This document shows positions 51,181-63,699 of a stretch of DNA of 64,000 nt, one piece after another; the first letter of the stretch is position 1; each line of letters opens with the position of its first letter. The stretch comes from Osmia lignaria lignaria (Eukaryota; Arthropoda; Insecta; Hymenoptera; Megachilidae). The stretch lies in assembly GCF_051020975.1 (NCBI RefSeq), contig NC_135033.1, positions 9,823,501-9,887,500 of the forward strand, written 5' to 3'. The translations under genes were made by a program, and so were the position numbers. The notes under the pieces were generated by a model. The model saw only the letters and a list, made by a program, of their open reading frames with translations. It made no database searches and was not told the origin of the DNA.

Positions 51181-54100
51181 AAGGATCGATCGGACGTTGA
51201 AGAGAATCCACGCATCGATCAGCGCGAGCAATACAAGCGGAGATGTTTTAAACGAGTTGAAAAAGCCTATGAGTGACATTACTCGCACGAATCCTCTTCG
51301 CTCCGAAGTGTCACCTGAAAATAACTCGGCATTGCTATTCTAGTAGCACGCATACAAGTGCACGCCACGCAACGCCACCATAGTCCTCGCACGCATTTAA
51401 ATCAAGACGAACTCCTCGACGGTACTCCGCCATCGAGCTTCGCCTCAAAAGTGAACACAGATTTTCTATCCGAACCTCAACTTTTCATCTTATGCATTAT
51501 TAAATATATATATACGCATTTGTATTACATTTTTTAGTGTACTTGGCTCGAGAAATAAACGCATCTAACTAGTAATCATGGTGTTATGTTTGATTAAGCT
51601 CGCTATTAAGTCTGCACGGTTATTCGTAATGAGAGTTTCGATGCAAATTCAATGGGAAACGAGTCAGGGAAGTCTAATCCTCGGCAAGAGGCATTTACTG
51701 AATTGCATATTCTGGTTATGGGATTAGAATATTTCAAGTTAGAAGAGAAGCGAGTTTTCTTTAGAAACGAGCCAGCCACGCAACGCGTTAACTTGAAAAT
51801 TAATCGAACAGTGGGAAAGTAATTTTGGCAACTGGCCACGAGACAACTTTTTCCGATCCGTTTGACCATGAGCCACTGCCAAAGCTTCCGATACTCACGC
51901 TACTCTTTCTGCTCGTGACCACTATCCAGTTCAACGGGTCAAATTCCTACCCTTCCCTCGACACGCCACGCGAAAATCCCTTTGAAACGTCGCGTCGCGT
52001 CGAGCAACGTTCGCGTCTACGAAATCGTCGAATTAGTCATTCCTCGACGAACCGAATGCCGAATTAGACGCGACACGCGCTAAATATACATCGAACCGAT
52101 TGGAAACGCGTCCGCGGCTGCGATCATGGTCGTGTTTCTTCGATGACACCTGTGCCAAGCTCCCGTCGTTAAGATTTCATGGATTTCCGTGTTGAACTTA
52201 ACGAGGATCTATCGATCGAATCATAAATCACGGTTAAACGCTTTAATTACCGACGTCCTCGAGGTGGTAGGTGTCCGGATAACGGGTCACCGTCAGAAGA
52301 GACGGTAGAAGAGACAGGAAGAGAGGTGAAAAAGAAAACGGAAGAAAGAATCGCTTAATTCGCGTCGGAACGCGCGAGCACCTCCCTCGTATATGTAAAT
52401 TTAATAACGCCAATTTGGTGTGGGTGCACCGCCTCGTGCAGGACAGTTTACATGTGCTGGGTGTGCATTATGCATGCGTATTGTGTGCACCTGTTGCCCC
52501 AAATCAAGGTTCGCCTCTCTCGTGGAAACCTAATGCCGCATAATTGTGCTTTGAGCGCAAACAACGGAAGGTCCAAGGGGGTCGCGGGGGGAGGGGGCGA
52601 CATGAAAAAATACGGTATACAACAAGTCGGCATTATCTGGCTCATGCGATATTAATGAGACTCATTATCATAAATGCCCCCGGTTGGTCGTCAGACTAAT
52701 TTATATCAGTTTTCAACTACGCCGATCGTGTTACGATCTACCCCAACTCTCTCTGAACAAGAGAATTCATTTTCTCTCGGGTTTAGGGTAAAAATAAAAA
52801 TTGTTAAAAATATATAGGGTTGACTATATCGATCCTCTGTTAAGTTATTGGAAATATTAAGAGAGAGAGAGTTGGTAAGTGTCTCGAAAGGAAAACGAGA
52901 AAGCGGCTACCCAGCTATCGAACTTCCGTCGAAATACGATGGAAGCATGGCTGTGCAACTTCTCAATCAAACTATGGTCTTGGCTTGATAATTTCCAAGA
53001 TAATCTTGATAATCGCATCGTCGTTAGTGCACCGCGCATTTTAAGCAAGCCGGACAGTAGAGGATAGAAAAATCAGTTCAATTTGTTTCTATCCAAGGAA
53101 AACTTCATCGTCGCGCGATGGCCGCCTCTTATAAATACGTCGAGCGGTCGAGGGATGTTATTACGATAAATCATGTTTTTGCCGGCCAGCCATCCACCGC
53201 GATAATTGATATTATTGCAGCCTTAATAAAATATATTTACGCGAGCGTTCTTCGCGCCGTCAAGATCAACGACGTCTACCCGAGAACCTTTTAATCGTGA
53301 ATCTTCTTTTTACACTCGCTGCGACCGTTTTTTCTTTTTTCTTTCTTTCCTTTGCCCCTCCGGATCTGACCGGCTTAAAAAGCCTGCTGTCGGTCGAATG
53401 AAAATTCCACGGGATCTGGGCGAGGCTGCAGCTACTCCGGCTCGAACACGCGTGCAGACCGCGAAACTCATTGCACCGTGACAAACGGGCCGGTTACCAG
53501 GCATCGATATTAGCTAAATATCAAACGATGAAAAGCTGCGATCCTGCTGCGGATCGTTCCCGATACGTGAATACGATAACAGAAGTACCGTTGATAACAC
53601 GGGGATAGGAAAGAAGTTTAGAAGCCGGATGAGCTCTGACTCTGATAATCTACGCATTCTAAGCGATTTTCTAATATTTTCACAAAGATCTGGGAAATTA
53701 ATTAGGAAAATATAGAAATGGGTATTTGGGTACTCTACCAAATAGAAATTTTAGCAATTACAGGAATAATAATTGAAAAACTTAGAGATGACCAACGACT
53801 CAAGGATTAAGTTCTTCAATAACCAATCAAAACGTCCTCAAATTATCCAAACGAACATTGTCTACGTAAGAATGGTTAAAAACAAGCAATCTTCAGGTAG
53901 CAGTTAATAAAAAACTCACAAGAGGCAGCGAGATTCGTTCATCAATAACCAGGGGGAAGGTTTCTGTTCGCTGAGCTATGATTAATACCGAGCAACAAGA
54001 AAACAGGTCCCCGGTACACAGGGACAAGGATCGAGCGCCAGAAAGCTACATATACGTTTTCCCTGGGCATCGGTTCAGAAACCGTCGCCGTTCTCGACGG

Positions 54101-54235
54101 ACGTCGAGGTTTCTGCATACCGTGGCGACGAGTTGCCGCCAACCGAGAGAAAGAGTTCAAGGGGAGAAACAAAGATGTAAATAGGGTCCTCCTTCTCCTC
54201 TCTCTTTCTCTCTCGACGTCCCTCGAACGAAAAGA

Positions 54236-54295
54236 AAGGCAAGGTAAGGCAAGGCAAGGCAAGGCAAGGCAAGGCAAGGTAAGGCAAGGCAAGGT
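54236..54295. repeat. (AAGGC)n pentanucleotide minisatellite
   Basis: About 12 AAGGC units, with AAGGT interruptions at regular places. Confidence 0.95.
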
Positions 54296-55216
54296 TGACC
54301 GGCAGTCCTAGAAGCTGGTACACGGTTAACGCGTACGTATAGTATAGACAGAGACTGGTTGTGTGGCGGCGGCTGTTGGCTATCTAGATTCTAGATGATG
54401 GCAGTGAGCTTGACCGAGTGGCGCTTCGCGAGGCCGGCCGACGCCCTTCCTCCTTGCTTGGCCGTTTGCTTGCTCACTTGCCTGCTTGCTTTTTGCCCAA
54501 CCTACACTTCTACTCTCTCGCGTTCATCCGCGCGATCCCAGTACCATTATACAGGGTGTCACGGAAAATTATCTTACCAAGGGTGATTAACCTTTTTGAT
54601 TAAAGGGTGATTGACTGTCATTAGTCGTTGCGAAATGATCATCGAGCGCAAAGCTTTAACGTCGCGAATATAATATTTCCCAAGGAGAATTTCGCTAATA
54701 TTCGACACCTTGTATTTACCGGAGTATAGCTACAGGCTAACTTGCTGCCGCGTAATCTCTCCACGGTATTAGCTCTCCTATCGGTTCTCGTACTTACGAT
54801 ATTAACGTAATATCGCGAGAGTAAGCCTAGGGAAAGAAGGAGCACCGTTTCCGTTGCACACGCACCTATGCACGCCTTTCCATATTACTGTTTTATTAAC
54901 GGTGCTCGGGGGGATATTAGATGGTGCTCGATTTTGCGGCCACTCGTCGCCCGGTGATCGAAATCACTCTTCCACGCGCATTCCTTCGGACGTGCTGGTA
55001 ATTCGGTTCGCGGAACACCCGGCTCGACGTAAAACCGTAGACTTTGAATTGCGCTGAAGAGGCTGGCTTAATGGCGTTATCGATCAACGCGGGATTAAAA
55101 ATGTTTGGATCCGAGAGAGCGAGGGCTTAGACGCTTTTTAAGTCGACGCGACGAGTCGATTTCCAATGCAACAACGAAAGAATAAAAAAAAAGAAAAAAA
55201 AAAAAAAGTTATGAAA

Positions 55217-55450
55217 TTAATTATTCGTACGGAATTCGACTAACACGTCGATGGAATCGTCGAATAGGTCGCGGGAAACCACGCCAAAAATTTTCGCGCT
55301 GCAGGTGTTCCAGTTGGATACGCTCGACGAGAGCAGCGTGTGCTCAAGGTGAAGAACCGCGACGGACAGCATCTCGTCGAGAAGAGTCGTACGGACCGCA
55401 TCGCCCACGGCGTCGTTGCTGGCACACGGAAGCGTTCAGCTTCTGAACCA
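55217..55450 (-). CDS. Low-confidence candidate exon or small ORF
   Basis: The minus-strand frame ending in TAA at 55219-55217 encodes a balanced, protein-like C-terminal peptide (DEMLSVAVLHLEHTLLSS, then SNWNTCSAKIFGVVSRDLF, then VLVEFRTNN). Third positions are mostly G or C. An in-frame TGA near 55440 limits it to about 73 codons. There is an internal ATG, or it could be a last exon with an acceptor near 55430. I do not recognise the sequence, and another frame is also open, so chance is quite possible. Confidence 0.22.
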
Positions 55451-55588
55451 TTGCCCGCTTCTACCATTCCACTCGTATGACTATTCAGATTTACTCCGTT
55501 GCAAACGATCCACTTCCACCGATCGACATCCGTTTCGCCGATCGCACGGCTCGGACAACGCGACTGTCTGACCGTCTTTCACTCCACA

Positions 55589-55735
55589 ATGAAGTCCTTC
55601 GGTCCCTTCGCGTATCCCTCCGAGTTGCCCGATGATCTAAGAATCTTCTTCGAACGAGGATCGAGCCTAGTAGTATTCCTAGTTTCTTACTATCTGCAGC
55701 AAGTAGAAGTGGCTCTGTTCTTGCGTGGTGCGTAA
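55589..55735 (+). CDS. Low-confidence small ORF (48 aa)
   Basis: CCACAATGAAG is a good insect start context. The frame gives MKSFGPFAYPSELPDDLRIF and a hydrophobic SLVVFLVSYYLQQVEVALFL tail. It ends in TAA, or could splice at GGTGCGTAA near 55730. It lies divergent from the candidate at 55217-55450. No recognised family. Confidence 0.2.
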   Translation: MKSFGPFAYPSELPDDLRIFFERGSSLVVFLVSYYLQQVEVALFLRGA

Positions 55736-56208
55736 TGATCCGACGATGTTTCGGGTTTCTTTCGTTTCTCGACGACTCGTCTCACCGGTGATTTGTACGT
55801 TCCCCGGGCTTACAAATGATCGACGGGTGTGAGCATCTCGCCGCGGACGTGAAAGTGGATCTCCACCGATGCTTTTTATCGAGCGTCGCGAAAGAACGAA
55901 ACACGCGTGTTCTCGGTTTAGAAATCAACGGATATTTCGCTCTCCTATCGTAATTATTAACTCGGAAGCAATTTCACTAGTGTTAACGGAGAGAATTTCC
56001 TTAAAAACGGAAACGAAATCTTTCGATTTACTAGAAAGAAATGGAACGGGTCGCCGAAGCCGCGTCAACGATCCCGATCGACGATTAACCACGCTCGTCA
56101 GCTAGGAAACCGATTCGATCCTTTCGAACGCGACAACGATGCCTCTCCTGCTTCGAATCGATTCGTCTTGGCGACGGAAATAACAGGTTCGATGGATCGA
56201 CTCGAACT

Positions 56209-56330
56209 TATAAAACTTTATACGCTCCTATCCGATTTGATTTGAGAAAAGGATGCTGAGCAAGGACACGGGGCGACCCTGTTGGGCGCACGTCGCGACG
56301 CGTCGCTTGAAACACGAGGCTCTGGCTAAG
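56209..56330 (+). promoter_or_regulatory. Candidate TATA box and first exon
   Basis: TATAAAA at 56209-56215 is followed 38 bases later by ATG at 56253. An open 26-codon stretch then ends in a strong donor, GCTAAG|GTAAGT, at 56330. Each element is good, but the 5' UTR would be only about 13 nt and no downstream exon was found. Confidence 0.2.
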
Positions 56331-57182
56331 GTAAGTTCATTAACCATCGCGACTGGCCCGATACTTACGCACGCAATCGGCTCGGGAACACCGCAAGAAA
56401 CCGATCTGTCCCCGGTTGGGAACGAGCAAAAAACCCAGGCCAGAAACAGAACTGCCCTGGCAAAAGAAGAAGACGAAGCATGCGAACGAAGCTGCCACGA
56501 GAGAAAGACGAGAACCTTTGGCGAAACAAGAAGAGCGCACCGGGTTAAGAGGGTGAAGAAGTGGAAGATAAGAAAAAGATTCGCTTTCTTTTTTCTCTCT
56601 GATAAGTTCCTATCCTCAGATTCGAATCAATAACCCTAAAACTACCAACAGTTCTTGTCGTAGCGTGTATCCGTATCGTAGCGAGAAGTTTGCATAATTG
56701 AAGTGTCCCTGTTCGAGGTGAGGATATTCCCGTTAGAAGGAGAGCGGATCGGCGTGTCGCGGATAAAAAAGGTGGAAAAGAGTAAAAGAGGAAAAGCAAA
56801 TCAGCGTTCCAACATCAACCAGTCTTACGTCTTCCGGCGAAGCCAGCCCTCTCCTCGGCTACCCTCGTCGCTCCTTTCTCTCAGCATTTTCCAAATCGAA
56901 CATACGTCCTCGACGCCTGTTGATCCTTCGACAGGACGAGGCGTTTAACTTTACCTCTGCCCCCTCCTCCACGGTTCGCTCGGTACACGAGTCTTGCTCC
57001 TTTTCATCCCCCTCTCTGATCGCGCGCGCGTCGATCTTCCGTGCCCTCCTATTTGATCCTGCAGCAGGCAAATGCGCGGTAGCCATCGTTGGAGGGGGTA
57101 TTCCAGCACACGTGTATCGGTTCATGGTGAAAATAGTGCAATAAGCGCGTAGTTATGCAGCTACGACGCCGTGTGGTTTGCT

Positions 57183-57219
57183 CACCACCACCACCACCAC
57201 CACCACCAACCACCACCAC
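57183..57219. repeat. (CAC)n microsatellite
   Basis: About 11 CAC units with one CAAC interruption. Confidence 0.9.
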
Positions 57220-57671
57220 CATATCCACCACCCTTCTTCTCTCTACTTTTCCTCTCTCCGGGTATACCATCTTTCTCTGATACCTTTTCACTCGTATGAT
57301 CGACCGTTCTCTCCTGCCATCCCCTTTTTCCATCGACCACCATCCCCTTTCCTCTGGATCCGTCCGTCGATCCGCTACTATCGGAGGCACACTTTTCTCT
57401 CTCTATCTCTTTCTCTTTTCTATGCGTGTATATGCATACATGGTTTAGAAACGTTTAAACGGGGATAGTTACTAATTACAACGGTTACACGCCTGCAGTT
57501 GGCGAAGAGAAAAAGATCTGGAAGGAGGAGAATCGCGATGGAGGGTGAGAGGAAAGGGAGCAGGAAAAATTCAGCCGGAGAATGGGCGGGCACGACACGA
57601 CCGAGTAATCAGTCGCTGGATTATAGAGAACTTTCAATGTAGAGACACTGTTCTATGTGTGCGTTTAGTTC

Positions 57672-57716
57672 TTCCTCTTCTTCTTCTTCTTCTTCTTCTT
57701 CTTCTTCTTTTTCTTC
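57672..57716. repeat. (TTC)n microsatellite
   Basis: About 14 TTC units. Confidence 0.9.
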
Positions 57717-60700
57717 TCCTGTCTTACCAGGACACGTTGAACATCCACTGTTGCCTTGCCTGACTGACTATCACTGCTCCGATATCAGCGGATATAGAAA
57801 TCCTCGAGTTTGATGTTAAAAAACATTTTTAAATGATTTTTGTCATCTAGTCAGGATCGAAAAGAAAACGTAGAAAGTCTGTGCAGCTGATGTACCGAGT
57901 GACCGATAGTTGGGCGAAGAATTCAGCATAGGATGGAAAGCGTGCCGCGAACGTGAAAGCACTCGCGTGGAGAGTCCGCGAGTGCATCCCATCGGGCGTG
58001 GATGTGATTCATCTTGCAACAGCAGCAGAGTACATACACGGTGCCCCGCGTATTATCTAGATAATGATGAGTTACGTTGCTCGAAATCTTCGGCGTAGGT
58101 CAGGCCTTCGGATAACGGCTTATTCCCGCGGCTAGTTCGAGCGCGAACAGCCATCGCCGGACGATCGTAGAAGTTCATTAAACTCGGCTAGGCGTGTCGG
58201 TCTCGAAAGGCTACGGTTAAGTGTGACAATGCGCTAGATTCGGCTCGGTATACCGGTTAAATTTCCGCTATATATGCGCCATATCCTCGACGATAAATCA
58301 TCCCTTTCGCCGTCTTCCTTTGCGTTCACTCTGCTCGTCACTTTTATTATTATAACATCCTTATCAACCCTTATCAACGCTTTAATTGCAATAACGATGC
58401 CGAACCGTAGTTAAAAGGAAAAAAAAAAAAAAAAAAAAAAAATTCCAACTCGGAATAATATTTTTAATAATATTCTAATTTATGGAACGAAGGAACCTCC
58501 TTCATGGTTGGTGTTTAATAATGTAATTAAAGGTACATAAAAAAAGTATCGAATCGATGACATATAATTCTCTGAACACTTTTATAGAAATTAAATGGCG
58601 AGGAGGAGGGATGGTGGCGGTGCGGCTTAAAAGGTACCGAGAACGCAATTAATCCCATGGCCAGTCGGTCGTAATTTCGCCAGAGATTCCGCGGTATCGA
58701 GGATAGTCGCGGATTTATTACAGCACCGTGCTGAGCTTAATATCAGCGTTCGATTAAAAATCATTTTTCTAAGATCCACGCCGACGGCAGCCGGACGATG
58801 TCCAATTTACTTCGAAACTACTTCGTCTTGATCATAATTCAAGGATAATTACTTAATAACATATCGGACGATGCAAAATGTTCGCTGTACGATCGTTCGC
58901 GTCTCTATCGATCGTACAATTTCGATCGACTTTTCTCTATGGATGCTTTCCTGTTCGCCAGTTTTCCATCTTTTTACCATTCAATTTCTTCGACTTATCG
59001 ATTACAATGGACTTTTGCGTTCAGGGGTCTCTAAGGCAGGCGATTAATTATTTAGCCAGATACGGTTACTCGTCGTCGGATAACGCTATTTCAATTTCCG
59101 AGACCTAGTGGAGCGGTTCAGCGATTTCACATAAAAAAAGGAGAAGCGCGTGTGCGTGAGGTATACACCTTCACCATTACACTCTCTTTGAACGTCCATG
59201 CGTCCGGTGTGTTCGCATCAGGAACGCGTATATGCATCGGGATGACCGATCGTCGGCTTCTTTCTTTTCGAACGCTCTCTTAACCGGCTTACCTTAGCCC
59301 GAGCGGATCGACACACCCGCCCGAACCCATTACTAGAACGCCTAGACTCGTTCCACACGCATCGAGCGTAGATGATCGAATGGCCAGGGATCCACCACAG
59401 TCGACCCAACGTTCAGCGACGGATAATCGAGCCATACAAACTAACAATTTTATCGCAAGATATCCTAGCTGTTAATCGAACAACTTTTCCAGCATGTTTG
59501 ATAAGTCACTTCGAATGAAGAAGGTCAGTGCCGCGCGATGGCATTTGAATTATTCCTCGTTGATTTATTAACTCGCCGAGCTGGTAATTATACACCGACG
59601 AAATTGATGCCGGAAAGGGTAATTAATTTAGATGAATTCGTTAAGTTTCATCGGACGTAAAGTAGGAGAGAATTATTTTCAATTGGAAAATAGAGAGAAG
59701 CGACGGTGAATAAGCTTCTTCTGGCTGTCCTTAACACTGGACGCGGAGAGTTTGACGCGTGCACGGGTTGCGTCGCCGACGACCGACGAGAGTTCGTCGA
59801 ACTGGAATAGAATTCCATTCGGACCGTTTCTAGGGGTGAATTCTGACCAGCCGACGCCTCGCTAAAATAAGATCGTGCGCAGAGGACGGATTTAGAGTCG
59901 CGACACGATTGCCGTAGGTTCAGATCCGCGAATCATTTTCTCTAGTCTTCTTTTTTATCTTCTTCGTCTGAAGATTTTCTTCGTGACAAGCAAGAAAGAG
60001 GATATTTTTTCCTGATTTCTGATCGGTCAATCAACGTGTGCGTATGTTCGGTTGACTATCAGAATCAGAGACGGATAAGAGCGAAGATGATGTTTGACTA
60101 TGCCTGATCCGTCTCGTATGATGGAGCAGGGATTGGAATGTCGATTTAGAACCGATGAACTTGACATTGCCGAGCTGTTCTCCACTTGTCTTCTCTTTCT
60201 ATCGGTCTGCTTCTACTGGACGTATCGATGGATATCGAGAGTGTTATCTACCGATACAGGGATGATAAATGGTAGCCGATGGAAGCGCGATCATGATTGG
60301 AACTCGAACGACCGGAATACACGTAAGAATTTTATCCAAATTTTCATCTAGTCATCGAGGATGATGGAAACTCGATGGAAATCTCCCTCTGGACGGCTAT
60401 TCTACCGAGTACTGCTACTGGACGATAATAATTTTCATCCAGAAACAGGTGTAACGGTTGGAGCTTGTAAATCTAGCATCCACTTTCTCGAACATCCAAA
60501 GACGCTTCTTCGAGCATCTCCTTCGAGACTTTGATGTAGACAGGCCGTTTTCCCGACTAATCTCGGAAATTCGTGCGACGACAACGTCGTAATGAGAGTC
60601 GGTAGCGTAGTGTCATTAGCCGAGATCTCGATGATTACAGTCGTTTCCCCTCTTCTGGTTCGGGAACTAAGAAGAGGGACGGGCAGCGTGTTCCCGTGGG

Positions 60701-61898
60701 CCTCTTGCACTGCCTGGTAGATGACGGATGGGGACAGTTGTTGCATCGCAGTCGTTGCCAAGAATATCTTCTCCGTTTCCACCCTCTTCTCACCCGCCTC
60801 CTATCTCACAGAACGTTCCTATCTTTTTTCTTCCGACTAGTTTCTCCTCTGTCACCTCTAGTCTTCGTCTCTCGCTTCATGGCCGCTTTCCTCCCTTAAC
60901 CCTCCGCGTCAGAGCAGTTTTCGTATCGTGTCGTTCGGCGTATCCACGATGCAGACTTCGTTAGCCTGTCCCCTCGCCCGTGCGCGTAATTATATGCTTG
61001 CACGCGTTCCTGCGCAAGACTTTCGACGTCTATCGAACAACCGCGTTCGATATCGCCGCAAATTGTACGTTCAGAGTGTTGTTTTGCTCGTCATTTGTAA
61101 CGGATCGATGTAATTTAAGGCTCTGAGACTTAAGATTTCGTCTAAGCCTAGCACTATGCTCCGTTCAGAAGGTCGGCGACGCACGGTACTTGAGCTGTAG
61201 GCTCTGTAAGTCAAGGCCCTTTGTCAACTTATTCCTAACACCATGCTTTCCTACAGATACCGAGTCTCTTGGATCCTAAATCCTAGATTCGAAGCAGATA
61301 TAACGGTATTGGTGATCCTCAAAGCATAGTTTCATCTACGAGGCCATTCAAATTGATAGTCTCGAGGAAAAATTCGCGACATCATTGGTTCGGTCGCGAG
61401 TAAACTGTTATAACTGGAGGGCTTTCCGGTGGTAATGCGGGTAATTCATGCTTGCGAACGTGTTTCGAGGCAGATCCGCGTGGAATGAACCGAGTTACAA
61501 GCTGATAAGCGTAGAGCTTGCGTTTAGAATATTAAACGAGACGCGAGTATCGAGTGTTAGCGTGACGATATTATCGAGACGGTTGGAAAGTAATTGGCAG
61601 TGCCGATGAATATTTCTTTTTTTAATCAAACATCCTAGGCGCCACTCGAAACAACACCGTAACAAGGATTTCGCGAGACAAGGGGGAAAAAGAGAGAGAA
61701 AGATAGACCCGTTAATGTCTTGAAAACGAAGAGCAGAGCAGAACATTTCAGAGATACGCCACTTACGCTTAGCAGAGCAGAAATGTATTTCAGTTATCAC
61801 TATGATTTATCGCCTTTGGATTTTTTTCGCTAACGAGCGTCAGCCACGTAATTAACTTTGTAGAACGGGAATGCACCGGCGCAACAACTATTGGCAGC

Positions 61899-61964
61899 TT
61901 CTTCTTCTTCTTCTTCTTCTTCTTCTTCTTCTTCTTCTTCTTCTTCTTCTTCTTCTTCTTCTTC
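61899..61964. repeat. (TTC)n microsatellite, longest in the window
   Basis: About 22 uninterrupted TTC units. All frames across it (poly-Leu, poly-Ser, poly-Lys) are artefacts. Confidence 0.95.
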
Positions 61965-62146
61965 GTTTCACGGAACAACGTTGCTGGTTGGTTCGTGTTT
62001 ACGCATTTCTCTCTCGTTGCCATGTCGAAGTTGTTGCTCGAACGGCAGACCAGAAGCAGCAGGAACATCGTGTGCAAGCGGCGAAATTTACGCGAATGAG
62101 ATTGACGCGTTGCAAAGGGAAAAAAAAGAAGAAAGCAAACCTCGAG

Positions 62147-62175
62147 ACGATGCGATGCGATGCGATGCGATGCAA
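62147..62175. repeat. (GATGC)n short tandem repeat
   Basis: Five GATGC units, the last with one substitution. Confidence 0.85.
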
Positions 62176-63659
62176 TGGCGCTCGCAGGAAACGAAATCTC
62201 GTTGCTTCTTTTTCGGCTACGTCAAATCGCCCGTACGTATATCATTACCGTACAAACTGGAGAAAATTAAGAGTGTTACGCGCTGCTTGTTATACAACTA
62301 TAATATAACGTAATCCGTTGTGCCGGTTGTTGAGGAATTTTATCCGACGCCTCTTTCTTATTCGGTCAGTCAAATCGCAACAAAGAATCACGGATAACTG
62401 GTCGAATTGTCAACCTATCACACGGTTAATTACTCTCTCTACCTGAGAATTTAATCATTTCCTAGAAAAATCCGGCACAATGAAAGCTTAGATGGGTCGT
62501 AACGCGTGCAACTACCATAGTAAGTTATACAAAAGAGCATAAAGTGTAGAATGATAAGGCAAAAAGGCATGTATCGAAGCGTAAACAGTTTCCGCGGCTC
62601 CAGGCCAGCCCTGTCCGCGTTTACGATTAGAAAGTTGAACCGCGTTATCTTCCAGCCGAAACATCCTGTCCCGAGTAATTACTGAAGTTGAGATTAATTC
62701 AAGAATGAGAATAACTCGATCGGCAGTCGATCTAAATTACCCTCGAACCTTGCGTTCTGTGTACGAAATCGTAAAAACGATGATCGAGGATAACTTCTGC
62801 GTATGATTGCTTATTCTTTATCTTCCCTTCCCTCCGTGATTCGCTACGTGCTTCGTACACGTCGATCTGATCGATCGATTAGCAATAACGGAGTTAACGA
62901 GCGATCGGCGTGTCAATCGAGACGAGCCGTGGCCAATCGAACGATCGAGCCTGCAAGAAAACTGGATTAATCACTGGAGAGATCGATTATTCGCTAGGAA
63001 ATCGACTAAACCCGTGTTTATCTCGAGAATAATTCGCATGGAAAAGTTTGATTTCGAACCGATTAATCGAGGACGTGCATCCTGTGATTCGAGTTTCTTT
63101 GCTCCTCCTCATCGAAAATAATTGCTCGTATTGATTAAAATGAATGTTTATGAATGAATCGGCTTCTCCCAAGATTGAAGGCAAATGGTGGGATACTTCC
63201 CTTACGAGAAAAGAAATACGAATACTTTCCCTCGGTCATGGGAGTTTTAGATGAAACTATAGAAACCCTTGCAATTGAAATGGCGAACACGTGTAAAAGA
63301 TAAATCGTTACGGGTTCCTGCACCGTTTCGCGAACGATCGAAGGGCGGGAAAGCCTGTTTCGAAAAGGCTGTCACTTCGTTTACGCGATCGAGAGTTGGA
63401 AACCGGTTCGAAGCATCGTCCTGGCTTCGTTTCTGGACTCGCAGAGATCGAACGAACCAGCAACAGCATCTCTACGCCGCGTCGCGGCGTAACGGAAGCC
63501 GCAATAGCCGCATGGATTCTTGTTTTCACGTTGCTTCTCCATTTTTTCCTCTCTCTTCGTCTCCATCTCCTCTTCTTCGTTCCTCCTTTCTCCTCTAACT
63601 GTCCCTTTTTTTTATCGCATAGCTTATGCTTTCCTCTTTCCCTTTGCTCTCTTTTTTGC

Positions 63660-63662
<3 letters not shown>

Positions 63663-63694
<32 letters not shown>
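63663..63694. repeat. (CT)n microsatellite
   Basis: About 16 CT units in a longer pyrimidine-rich tract. Confidence 0.95.

Positions 63695-63699
<5 letters not shown>

Larger units (their letters stand above)
47331..55216. other. Stretch without a supported gene
   Basis: No convincing exon. Contents: an AAG microsatellite (51117-51180), an AAGGC minisatellite (54236-54295), and short regions at 52380-52720 and 53100-53280 that look constrained (homeobox-type TAAT cores, CACCTG E-boxes) and could be enhancers. The frame at 50498-50860 includes a possible donor CAACAG|GTTAGT at 50671 but nothing further. ACAGGGTGTCACGGAAAATT at 54553 resembles a lone transposon end. Confidence 0.35.

Noticed and set aside
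60435..60782. 115-codon minus-strand frame with balanced composition
   Set aside because: No homology recalled, no TATA box or splice signals, and strongly overlapping alternatives. Left unannotated.
61871..62313. Frames of 140-145 codons with poly-Leu or poly-Ser
   Set aside because: They are created by the 66-bp TTC microsatellite, and all frames across it are open.
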